A stretch of DNA of 64,000 nucleotides, from positions 1,984,001 through 2,048,000 of the forward strand of contig NZ_JACHMY010000001.1 of NCBI RefSeq assembly GCF_014205135.1, written 5' to 3'. The notes beneath the pieces were generated by a model. It was not told the origin of the DNA. It ran no database searches and saw nothing but the letters and a program-made list of their open reading frames with translations. The stretch is from Kribbella italica (lineage in GTDB: Bacteria > Actinomycetota > Actinomycetes > Propionibacteriales > Kribbellaceae). The position numbers and the translations under genes were made by a program. Shown piece by piece: positions 35,048 through 42,293 of the stretch (position 1 is the first letter of the stretch; the number at the start of each line of letters is the position of its first letter).

Positions 35048-36477
35048 GCAGCGGGTCGAAGATGGTGCTGGCGCTGCGCGCCGAGCTCGATCGCTACTCC
35101 GACGGACAGAGGTTGCCGTCGAGCCGGGCGCTGGTGACCACCTACCAGGTCAGTCCGGTGACGGTGTCCCGGGCGATCTCGACGCTGGTCGCGGAAGGGC
35201 TCGTTGTCTCGCGTCCGGGGGCCGGTGTCTTCAAGGCGGCGAAGCGCGCGACCGTCGTACCGGGGGATGTGTCGTGGCAGGAGGTGGCGCTCAGCGCGGC
35301 TCCGCCGGCGGCAACGGTCGACGTCGGCCCGCGGGCTGCCGATGCGGCCGGGTTGCTGGCGACGCTCGTTCCGCCTCCGGCGGAGGTGATCGACCTCAAC
35401 GGCGGCTACCTGCACGCGACGCTGCAGCCGGAGCGGGCGCTGGCTGCGGCGCTGGCGCGGGCCGGGCGTCGACCGGGGACCTGGGCGCGGCCGCCGGTCG
35501 AGGGGTTGCCCGAGTTGCGGGAGTGGTTCGCGCGGGACGTCGGTGGGCCGGCTGGGTCGCTCGATGCGTCGGATGTGCTGATCACCGGCGGCGGTCAGAG
35601 CGCGCTCTCTGCCGCTCTCCGGGCCTTGGCTGCACCCGGTTCGCCGGTACTGGTGGAGTCGCCGACGTATCCGGGAATGCTGGCCGTGGCTCGAGCGGCT
35701 GGATTGCGGCCGGTTCCTGTGCCGGTGGATGCGGACGGCGTACGGACTGACCTGCTGGCTGAAGCGTTCGAGGCGACGCGGGCCCGGCTGTTCGTGTGTC
35801 AGCCGCTGTTCCACAACCCGACCGGGAGCTGCCTGAGCGCTGAACGCCGTACGGCGATGGTCGAGATCGCGCGGTCCGCGGGAGCCTTCGTCGTCGAGGA
35901 CGACTTCGCGCGGCGGCTCGTGCATGCCGACTCCGCGCCGCTGCCGCCGGCGCTGGCTGCTGACGATCCCGATGGCGTGGTCGTGCACGTCCGCTCGCTG
36001 ACCAAGGCGGCGTCGCCGAGCTTGCGGATCGCCGGGCTCACGGCTCGCGGTCCCGCGTTCGAGCGGTTGCGAGCGATCAACGCGGTCGACACGATGTTCG
36101 TCCCGCGTCCACTACAGGAGACCGCGCTCGAGTTGGTCGGATCGCCCGCATGGGCCCGGCATCTGCGCGTTCTCGCCGAAGCACTGCGCGACCGTCGTAC
36201 GACGGTGTTGTCCGCGCTGGCGACCTCGTTGCCCGAGGTTGTCCCGGTGAACCCGCGCCCTGGCGGCTACCACCTCTGGCTCCGCCTCCCCGAGGGAATC
36301 GAAGAGCGCGCCCTCGCGGCCGCCGCTCTCCGCCACGGCGTCGCCGTCACGGCCGGCGCCGCCTATTTCACTGCCGAGGCCCCGGCGCCCCATCTCCGCC
36401 TGAGTTACGTCGCGACGCCGGGACCGGCCCAACTGGAGGACGGCATCCATCGGCTGCGCGCGGCCTTCGACCAGTGA
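35035..36477 (+). CDS. MocR-type regulator (GntR HTH fused to class I aminotransferase)
   Basis: 480 residues. Winged helix at the N-terminus (GQRLPSSRALVTTYQVSPVT, GLVVSRPGAGVF), then a fold-type I aminotransferase domain: PPVEGLPELREWFARDV, ITGGGQSALSAALRALA, LFHNPTGSCLS, and the PLP Lys in VRSLTKAASPSLRIAGL. MocR/PdxR proteins sense PLP or amino acid adducts and regulate adjacent genes. Divergent from the DMT exporter, its probable target. No ribosome site; likely leaderless. Confidence 0.93.
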   Translation: MNDGSSGSKMVLALRAELDRYSDGQRLPSSRALVTTYQVSPVTVSRAISTLVAEGLVVSRPGAGVFKAAKRATVVPGDVSWQEVALSAAPPAATVDVGPRAADAAGLLATLVPPPAEVIDLNGGYLHATLQPERALAAALARAGRRPGTWARPPVEGLPELREWFARDVGGPAGSLDASDVLITGGGQSALSAALRALAAPGSPVLVESPTYPGMLAVARAAGLRPVPVPVDADGVRTDLLAEAFEATRARLFVCQPLFHNPTGSCLSAERRTAMVEIARSAGAFVVEDDFARRLVHADSAPLPPALAADDPDGVVVHVRSLTKAASPSLRIAGLTARGPAFERLRAINAVDTMFVPRPLQETALELVGSPAWARHLRVLAEALRDRRTTVLSALATSLPEVVPVNPRPGGYHLWLRLPEGIEERALAAAALRHGVAVTAGAAYFTAEAPAPHLRLSYVATPGPAQLEDGIHRLRAAFDQ

Positions 36478-36564
36478 GTCCTGGGGGCGAGTCGCCGGTC
36501 CCTGGCGGTGCGCCGCGCCGAGTGGGCCCGCTCGCCGCGGGTGGTGATCTCGATCCGTATCGTG

Positions 36565-36600
36565 CCGTGGCAGCCGTGGCAGCCGTGGCAGCCGTGGCAG
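36565..36600 (+). repeat. 9-bp tandem repeat (four perfect copies)
   Basis: CCGTGGCAG repeated four times exactly, ending six bases before the TetR stop codon (minus strand). Not a normal protein-coding run on either strand. The 129-base gap 36478-36606 otherwise shows nothing. Confidence 0.85.
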
Positions 36601-36606
36601 CCGGCG

Positions 36607-37176
36607 CTAGCTGTTGCGAGCGCCGTACCGGAGGCCGTCGTAGAGGATGTTCGCGATGCGTACGGCGTCCTCCTTCCAGCCTTCCGCGCGGATCCCGCAG
36701 ATGCCGCCGAGCGCGCGCAGGACGATCCGCCCGCTGACTCCCTCGCGGACGAGTCCGGCCGTGACGCCTGCCGCGAGCAGCTCGTCCAGGGCGCGGGCCA
36801 TCTCGTCGCGGGCGTCTTCGAACACCGGTGAGTCGGTCGCCATGATGCTCTCCAGCACCTCACCCATCCCTCGGCCGACAGCAGCGTGCTCCACGAGCAG
36901 CAGCAGGAACGCGCGCAGGGCTTCGTCCGGGGCGCGGTCGGCCAGGAGTTGCTCGGGAGCGGCGCAGAGGTCGGCGACCTCCTGCCGGTAGACCTCCGCC
37001 ATGAGCGCTTCGCGGGTGTCGAAGTGCCGGTACAACGTGCCGACCGCCACGCCGGCCCGGCGGGCGATCTTGTCCACCTGGGCGTCGGCGTCGGACAGGA
37101 ACTCCTCCCGCGCCGCGGTCAGCAGAGCCTCACGGTTGCGGCGCGCGTCGGCGCGCAACGGACGGGCTGGGGGCAC
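36607..37176 (-). CDS. TetR-family repressor
   Basis: 189 residues. TetR HTH: LLTAAREEFLSDADAQVDKI, ARRAGVAVGTLYRHFDTREA. Ligand domain is helical with LESIMATDSPVFEDARDE. GGAGG eight bases before the GTG start. Divergent from the SDR gene at 37260; the 83-base gap has a good palindrome, so it very likely controls that SDR and itself. Confidence 0.92.
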   Translation of the reverse strand: MPPARPLRADARRNREALLTAAREEFLSDADAQVDKIARRAGVAVGTLYRHFDTREALMAEVYRQEVADLCAAPEQLLADRAPDEALRAFLLLLVEHAAVGRGMGEVLESIMATDSPVFEDARDEMARALDELLAAGVTAGLVREGVSGRIVLRALGGICGIRAEGWKEDAVRIANILYDGLRYGARNS

Positions 37177-37191
37177 GGATCCTCCATAAGG

Positions 37192-37230
37192 TGAGTCGGA
37201 CTCCGGTTAGCCTGTACAGTTTCCGGAGTC
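37192..37230. promoter_or_regulatory. TetR operator candidate between TetR and SDR
   Basis: GACTCCGG (37199-37206) and CCGGAGTC (37223-37230) form a perfect 8-base inverted repeat 16 apart. GAGTC-G-GACTC around 37194-37203 gives a second dyad, and TACAGT at about 37215-37220 is a possible -10 box between them. Spacing fits TetR dimers. Predicted by inspection. Confidence 0.55.
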
Positions 37231-37259
37231 AGGTTCACTTTACTGAAGGAGGACGTCCG

Positions 37260-38033
37260 ATGATGCTCGCCGACGAAGGACTCGCCGGGTTGCGCGTGCT
37301 CGTGACCGGTGCGAGCCGGGGACTGGGAGAGGCGACCGCGCGACGCTTCGCCGCGGCCGGTGCCACCGTGCTGGCCGCCTCGCGCACCGCGCCGCCGGAG
37401 GATCTGCCGGCGGTCTTCATTCCCGCCGACCTGCGGTCCGAGGAGGACGCGGCCGAGCTCGGCCGTCGGGTGACGGACAGCGTCGGTGGTGTCGACGTGC
37501 TGGTCAACAACGCCGGCGCCGCGAGCGCGGCGATGCCGACGCTCAAGCGGACCGACGCGTCCTGGCTGGCCGACCTCGAGATGAACTTGCTCGGCGCGGT
37601 CCGGCTCGACCGCGCGCTGGTGCCCGGGATGGTCGAGCGTGGGTCCGGGGTCGTCGTACATGTCTCCTCGATCGCCAGCCACCTTCCGCAGCCGACCGAG
37701 GCGTCGTACGCCGCGGCGAAAGCGGCGCTCAACGCCTACAGCCGCGAGCTGGCAACGGCGGTCGGCAAGGACGGCGTGCGCGTGGTGTGCGTGCTGCCGG
37801 GCTTCGTCGTGACCGAAGGCGCCGCGAACCACCTGCAGCAGCTGGCCGACCAGCAGGGCAGCGGCCTCGACGACGTGAAGCAGCAGATCGTGGACCACCT
37901 GAACGTGCCGATGGGCCGCCCCGGCGACCCCGAGGACGTCGCGGAGATGATCGCGTTCCTCGCCTCCAGCCGCGCCAAGTGGCTCACCGGCGCCCAGTTC
38001 CGCGTCGACGGCGGGATCATCCCCGTCGTCTGA
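37260..38033 (+). CDS. Short-chain dehydrogenase/reductase
   Basis: 257 residues, classical SDR. Cofactor motif VTGASRGLGEATARRF, NNAGAASAAMP, catalytic Ser in VHVSSIASH, YxxxK in SYAAAKAALNAYSR, and C-terminal LTGAQFRVDGGIIPVV. NADPH preference is suggested by Arg after GAS. Substrate unknown. AAGGAGG seven bases before the ATG at 37260. Regulated by the divergent TetR. Confidence 0.93.
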   Translation: MMLADEGLAGLRVLVTGASRGLGEATARRFAAAGATVLAASRTAPPEDLPAVFIPADLRSEEDAAELGRRVTDSVGGVDVLVNNAGAASAAMPTLKRTDASWLADLEMNLLGAVRLDRALVPGMVERGSGVVVHVSSIASHLPQPTEASYAAAKAALNAYSRELATAVGKDGVRVVCVLPGFVVTEGAANHLQQLADQQGSGLDDVKQQIVDHLNVPMGRPGDPEDVAEMIAFLASSRAKWLTGAQFRVDGGIIPVV

Positions 38034-38199
38034 CCTAGTTGCTACTGGCAACCCCACCGAGGTGACCACCTGGAGCGACAGGACGCAGGTGAACGACTGT
38101 GCTGAGCCCCTTGGTGGACGGCGTGGCGAGCGATCCGCCGACGCCCATCAGCCCGCGGCAGGCGATCCACGTCGCGCAGGCCCGGCCGGTCAGGGTCGC

Positions 38200-39315
38200 T
38201 CAGCGTTGGCTGGTGACGGCGGCGACGAGGGTTTGCAGGTCCTCCGGGTGGAGGCGGGTCGTGGTGGCGAGTTGGGCCTTGGCGGCTTCGAGCTCGGTCG
38301 ATGCTCGGGTGGCCTGGTCCTGGAGTTGGTCGGTGCGGGCGCGAAGGGCTTCGTGGGCTGCGATGAGCTGCTCGAACGCCTCGGCCTGAGCTGCGGAGTT
38401 TCGCGTCTTCTGTTCCTGGTGGGAGAGCGCGTTCTGGACGGTCTGCAGCTCAGCGCTCGCCGCTTCTACTTCCGTACGACGTGCCGCCTCGGACTCGCGA
38501 GCAGTGTCGCGTTCGGAACGGTGCAGGTCGCGATCGGTCCTGAGCAGGTCGCAGTCGGTCCTGAGCGTGTCGCGCTCCGCGCGGATGTCCTCGCGTTCCC
38601 GGTGCGCCGACTCGACCTCGCGGTGCGCGGACTCGAGTTCGCGGCGGGCCGCATCTCGTTCCACCAGCAGGCGTTCGGCCGCGATGGCGATCTCCCGGAG
38701 CTGACGGTCGGTGCCGGCGGCGCGTTCTGCTTCTTTGGCCGCCTGGGTCTCGGCCGCTCGACGGGCGTTGCCGGCTTCTTCGGCCTGCTGGCGGGCGGCG
38801 CCCAGGGCTTCGGTCGCGTCGAGGGCCTGGCGAGCGGCGGCAGAAGCGCGTTCCACCGCCTCGGTCCGATCCTTGGCAGCGCGCTCTGCGGCGGCCTGGC
38901 TCTGGCGGGTCTTGTTCTCGGCCTGCTCGCGCGCCTGCTCTGCGGTCAAACGCGCCTGCTCAGCCTCCGCAACCTGCGCGTTGGCCGTCTCCACCGCAGC
39001 CACAGCTGTCGCCTCAACTACATCCAACCGGTTGGTTACCGACTCGAGCGCGGTGGTGAGTGCTTCCACCGGTCCGCGGACGGCGTCCAGTTGGTCGCGC
39101 AGGCGTTCGGCGTCGAGGCGGAAAGTGCTGCTGCCGGCGTCCAGGCCCAGCGCGCCCAGGGCTTCCTTCTCCGCACGGGCCATCTGGGCGCAGGTCCGGC
39201 CGCCGTCCCAGCGGGTTTCCCGGCAGAAAGTCCGCGGGCGTCCGCCCTGGAGTCCCGGAGCGGGCAGCTCGGCCCGGCACTTGCTGTAGCCGCATCTTCC
39301 GGCGTCCACGATCAT
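38200..39315 (-). CDS. Coiled-coil protein with N-terminal Cys4 zinc motif
   Basis: 371 residues. N-terminus has Cys at 8, 13, 31 and 42 (CGYSKC, RTFC, GGRTCAQM), a possible treble-clef zinc finger. From about 60 to 365 it is one long Ala/Glu/Arg coiled coil (for example ERDAARRELESAHREVESAH). The shape recalls KfrA-like DNA-binding coiled-coil proteins, which carry a terminal DNA-binding domain and partition or repress. TAGGGT six bases before the ATG suggests a leaderless transcript. Divergent from a tyrosine recombinase with palindromes between them. Function unknown. Confidence 0.75.
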   Translation of the reverse strand: MIVDAGRCGYSKCRAELPAPGLQGGRPRTFCRETRWDGGRTCAQMARAEKEALGALGLDAGSSTFRLDAERLRDQLDAVRGPVEALTTALESVTNRLDVVEATAVAAVETANAQVAEAEQARLTAEQAREQAENKTRQSQAAAERAAKDRTEAVERASAAARQALDATEALGAARQQAEEAGNARRAAETQAAKEAERAAGTDRQLREIAIAAERLLVERDAARRELESAHREVESAHREREDIRAERDTLRTDCDLLRTDRDLHRSERDTARESEAARRTEVEAASAELQTVQNALSHQEQKTRNSAAQAEAFEQLIAAHEALRARTDQLQDQATRASTELEAAKAQLATTTRLHPEDLQTLVAAVTSQR

Positions 39316-39335
39316 GCTCAGACCCTAGATGTTCG

Positions 39336-39386
39336 AGGTTAGAAAACCCGGAAACCGGTTCGGCGTTTCCAAAACCAAACCTAACT
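39336..39386. promoter_or_regulatory. Nested inverted repeats between coiled-coil protein and recombinase
   Basis: GGAAAC (39350-39355) and GTTTCC (39365-39370) are separated by nine bases. Outside them GTTAG and CTAAC (near 39338 and 39381) give another pair. GAAACC recurs at 39392. This AT-richer patch in very GC-rich DNA could be an operator or recombination site. Confidence 0.5.
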
Positions 39387-39405
39387 ACCGCGAAACCAGT
39401 GTTTT

Positions 39406-40728
39406 GTGAGTCTGTTCGGAAGACTGCGGAGTGGGAAGCCGGAGCGGACTGTGCCGGGCGCGAAGATGGGCGTCATGGACGGATTACTGGTCGTGCTGGA
39501 GGCTGCCCGGCGAGCACGGGAAGAGGCTGGGGAGAACGACCAGATCGTTGGCGCGGAAGGAACCTGGCCGGGAGTTGACGACCCGGAAACCCTGAGAGAG
39601 CAGGTCGCCGACTGGCTGAGCCAGTACGCGAACGCCGGAACGAGACGGACGTACGGCTACGCCCTGGGCCTGCCGATCGCCTGGGTGGACCTGGTCGCCG
39701 GGGAAGACCTGAGCGCCGAGGGGACCAGCCCTCCGGGGAGCGGGAGTCCGCGAGCCGGAAGCTCAAGTTCGCGGCGGGAAGGCCCGCTGCACGACTTGGC
39801 CTGGTTCCGTTGGTGCGCTGGGCGAGGGATGGATCCCCGAGCGGCGACCGGGCGCGAAGTGAAGGCCTGGCTGCACCTGCTGGATGCCGCCGGAGCGGAG
39901 AAGCGGACGCGGCAGCGGATGCTGAGTACGTTGTCGGCGTTCTACGGGCATCTGACCGAGACCGGCGTCGTACCGGCGAACCCGGCAGCACTGAACCGGG
40001 CGCGGCTCGGGCTCAACCGCAGCTCGCGGGATGCTTCACCGACGATCCGGCTGACGGCCGGGCAGCTGCACGCGCTGCTCGACGCAGCGGCCAAGCTGCC
40101 GAACAGGACGCGCTTCAAGGACCTGTACGCCGCCCGCGCGGTGGCGGTCGTCGCGTTGCTGACCCTGGGCCTGCGGGTGTCGGAGTTGGTCGGGCTCGAT
40201 CGCCAGCATCTGGTGGTCTCCGGCGGCGAGCCGATGCTGCGAGTGCTGGGCAAGGGCGGCGTCCATCGTGAGGTGTACCTGACGACACTCGCGGCCGAGG
40301 CGCTCGAGAGATACCTGAGAGAGCGCGATCTGCTGCAGGAGACGAGCACCCCGGCGCTCCGCGGGCGGACCAACGGGAAGGCGACGAGTCCGCTGATCGC
40401 GACGCGGGACGGCGCCCGGTGCTCGCGGTTCGACGTGAACGCGTTGCTGCGGCGGGTCGCCGTACAGGCTGGTCCGGCGCTGGAAGACGTTGCGGACAAG
40501 GTGCATCCGCATGCGTTGCGGCACGCGTACGTGACGATCGCGCTGGAGCAGGACGCGCGGATCCAGCACGTCCAGGCCGACGTCGGGCACGCGAGCATCG
40601 CGACGACGCAGTACTACGACCGCGGACGGCGTACGCGCGACACCACCGCGGCGGACCTGGTCGAGGCCGCGATCAGAGCGGCCGGAGAAAAACCCGCAGC
40701 TGATGGGGCTGTTGCGGACATACCGTAG
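39406..40728 (+). CDS. Tyrosine recombinase/integrase
   Basis: 440 residues, XerC/phage-integrase class. N-terminal SAM-like core-binding domain with TRRTYGYALGLPIAWVDLV. Catalytic residues all visible: Arg in LTLGLRVSELVGLD, Lys in LGKGGVHREVYL, HALRH (H-x-x-R), GHASIATTQYYDR (His and Tyr). The GTG at 39406 lacks a ribosome site; downstream ATGs at 39466 or 39475 are alternatives. No phage genes, no tRNA target nearby; the partner is the divergent coiled-coil protein. Role could be excision, inversion or chromosome dimer resolution. Confidence 0.88.
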   Translation: MSLFGRLRSGKPERTVPGAKMGVMDGLLVVLEAARRAREEAGENDQIVGAEGTWPGVDDPETLREQVADWLSQYANAGTRRTYGYALGLPIAWVDLVAGEDLSAEGTSPPGSGSPRAGSSSSRREGPLHDLAWFRWCAGRGMDPRAATGREVKAWLHLLDAAGAEKRTRQRMLSTLSAFYGHLTETGVVPANPAALNRARLGLNRSSRDASPTIRLTAGQLHALLDAAAKLPNRTRFKDLYAARAVAVVALLTLGLRVSELVGLDRQHLVVSGGEPMLRVLGKGGVHREVYLTTLAAEALERYLRERDLLQETSTPALRGRTNGKATSPLIATRDGARCSRFDVNALLRRVAVQAGPALEDVADKVHPHALRHAYVTIALEQDARIQHVQADVGHASIATTQYYDRGRRTRDTTAADLVEAAIRAAGEKPAADGAVADIP

Positions 40729-40733
40729 GCAAG

Positions 40734-41750
40734 GTGAACTCGTCGGCAGGAACACAGATCGTGGTCGTCGGCGCCGGCATCGTCGGTGCCTCGGTGGCCT
40801 ACCACGCAGCCAGAGCGGGCGCTGCCGTGACGCTGGTCGACGCCGGACGGCCAGGTGGTGGCGTGACGGCGGACTCCTTCGCCTGGATCGCGTCGTCGTT
40901 GGGCAGTGGCGTCGCCGCCGGCCTTCGGGTGATGGCGACTGACGAATACCGTCGGCTGGAGGCCGAGCTGCCGGGGCTTCCGGTGACCTGGTCCGGCTCG
41001 TTGTCGTGGCGCGTGGGGGAGAGCGCGCCGCAGACCAAGCCCGGGCAGCAGCTCGTCGACGCGGCCACGGCGGTGAAGCTCGAGCCCAACCTGCGGGAGC
41101 CACCGGAGTGGGCAGTGTGGGGACCCGACGAAGGCGCCGTCGACCCGGTCGGCCTGACCGAGCACCTGATCGCCGGTGCTCGCGAGTACGGCGCGCAGGT
41201 GCACCTGGACGTCCCGGTCAGCGGTGTCCGCCGGGACGCCGACGGTCGAGTCGCCGGAGTCGAGACGGCCGAAGGGCCGCTCACTGGTACGACGGTCGTG
41301 CTCTCGGCCGGTGTCGCGACAGCCACGCTGGCCGCGTCGATCGGCGTGAGTGTGCCGGTCGAGCCGTCACCGGCGACGCTCTTCCGGTTCCGCGCTCCCG
41401 CCGGCCTGGTCCGCACGGTGGTCAACACGCAGGACTTCGATCTTCGGCAGGTCGCGCCGGACCGGCTCATCGCGGCTGCCGACTCACCCGAGCGCACGCT
41501 GGCCGCGATCCACTCCACCTTCCGCGGCGCCGAGAGCGTCGAGCTCCTCAGCGCCCGAGTCGGCCACCGTCCCATGCCGGCCGACGAGGAGCCGATCATC
41601 GGACCGGTCGCCGACGTTCCCGGTCTGTACGTCGCGGTCATGCACGCGGCAGTCACCCTCGCACCCGGCGTCGGCCGCCTGGTCGCCAGCGAGCTGGTCA
41701 ACGGCACCACCGAGGAGACCCTGGCCGGCTGCCGCCTCGACCGCTTCTAG
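40734..41750 (+). CDS. FAD-dependent D-amino-acid-oxidase-family oxidoreductase
   Basis: 338 residues. Dinucleotide motif VVVGAGIVGASVAYHAARAG, ATDSFAWIASS-like loop (TADSFAWIASS), C-terminal VGHRPMPADEEPIIGPVA and YVAVMHAAVTLAPGVG. This is the DAO/glycine oxidase family; substrate unknown. AGG nine bases before a GTG start, five bases after the recombinase stop. Whether it is functionally linked to the recombinase is doubtful. Confidence 0.88.
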   Translation: MNSSAGTQIVVVGAGIVGASVAYHAARAGAAVTLVDAGRPGGGVTADSFAWIASSLGSGVAAGLRVMATDEYRRLEAELPGLPVTWSGSLSWRVGESAPQTKPGQQLVDAATAVKLEPNLREPPEWAVWGPDEGAVDPVGLTEHLIAGAREYGAQVHLDVPVSGVRRDADGRVAGVETAEGPLTGTTVVLSAGVATATLAASIGVSVPVEPSPATLFRFRAPAGLVRTVVNTQDFDLRQVAPDRLIAAADSPERTLAAIHSTFRGAESVELLSARVGHRPMPADEEPIIGPVADVPGLYVAVMHAAVTLAPGVGRLVASELVNGTTEETLAGCRLDRF

Positions 41751-41850
41751 CCCCATCGCTATGAGGACACAGGGGGACAACCTCAGCAAGCACCGGCTCC
41801 CGATCGGTGGCTGGTACTTGAGGGGGTTGGGCCGGCCGCGTGACAGCGGG

Positions 41851-41977
41851 CGGCGCTCGGCGCGGCCGGGAACTGGCCCGACCCGGCTCTAGCGGCGTCG
41901 GCGCGGCCGGGAACCGGCCCGACCCGGCTCTAGCGGCGTCGGCGCGGCGGGGAACTGACCTGACCCGGCTCTAGCGG
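41851..41977 (+). repeat. 41-bp tandem repeat, three units
   Basis: GACCCGGCTC anchors at 41880, 41921 and 41962, exactly 41 bases apart; units are nearly identical (CGGCCGGGAA and GGCGTCGG segments). Each unit includes CTCTAG, so each carries on the minus strand the TAG that ends the small membrane protein in the last copy. The remainder of the gap 41751-41850 shows nothing recognisable. Confidence 0.8.
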
Positions 41978-42177
41978 GAACGTCGCTCCGCGAGCACCGC
42001 TGCTCCCCACCCGGCCGCTGCGCCGATCATCGCAGCAATTGGCGCCAAGACAATTGCTGGGTTCGTCCATTCCGAGCTTCCTGACAGCCGGGCCCACACC
42101 GCGTTCGCGATCACCAGAACGACCGCACCAGCGACAGCCCACCAGTTACGACGACGAGTCTGTGCCGGCGAGGCCAT
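41971..42177 (-). CDS. Small two-helix membrane protein
   Basis: 68 residues with two hydrophobic helices (AVAGAVVLVIANAVWARL; PAIVLAPIAAMIGAAAGWGAA) and a basic C-terminus (ERRSR). No family recognised. TAGGGT six bases before the ATG suggests a leaderless transcript. The stop codon is in the last unit of the 41-bp repeat. Confidence 0.65.
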   Translation of the reverse strand: MASPAQTRRRNWWAVAGAVVLVIANAVWARLSGSSEWTNPAIVLAPIAAMIGAAAGWGAAVLAERRSR

Positions 42178-42293
42178 GGACCGACCCTATCCGCTCATTC
42201 CGAGGTGGCACAGAGGACGTGAACTGTGGGGGAGGCCAAGGCTTCTTGCCGTGTAGCGACGCCGGTGGACTGAGACCTCGGTACTGTCGCGGC

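Noticed and set aside
36405..36863. His/Cys repeat protein (GCH units) across the 9-bp repeat
   Set aside because: It is the out-of-frame reading of the TetR gene plus CCGTGGCAG repeats; no start signal.
38034..38199. Gene remnant between SDR and coiled-coil gene
   Set aside because: Open frames exist on the plus strand but match nothing recognisable and run antisense into the coiled-coil gene; left as unassigned spacer.
39406..40728. Prophage or integrative element
   Set aside because: Only the recombinase is present; no phage structural, excisionase or replication gene and no flanking tRNA or direct repeats.
41851..41977. Possible CRISPR or att array (41-bp units)
   Set aside because: Units are direct tandem copies without unique spacers and no cas genes are near; the same applies to the 15-bp and 54-bp arrays.
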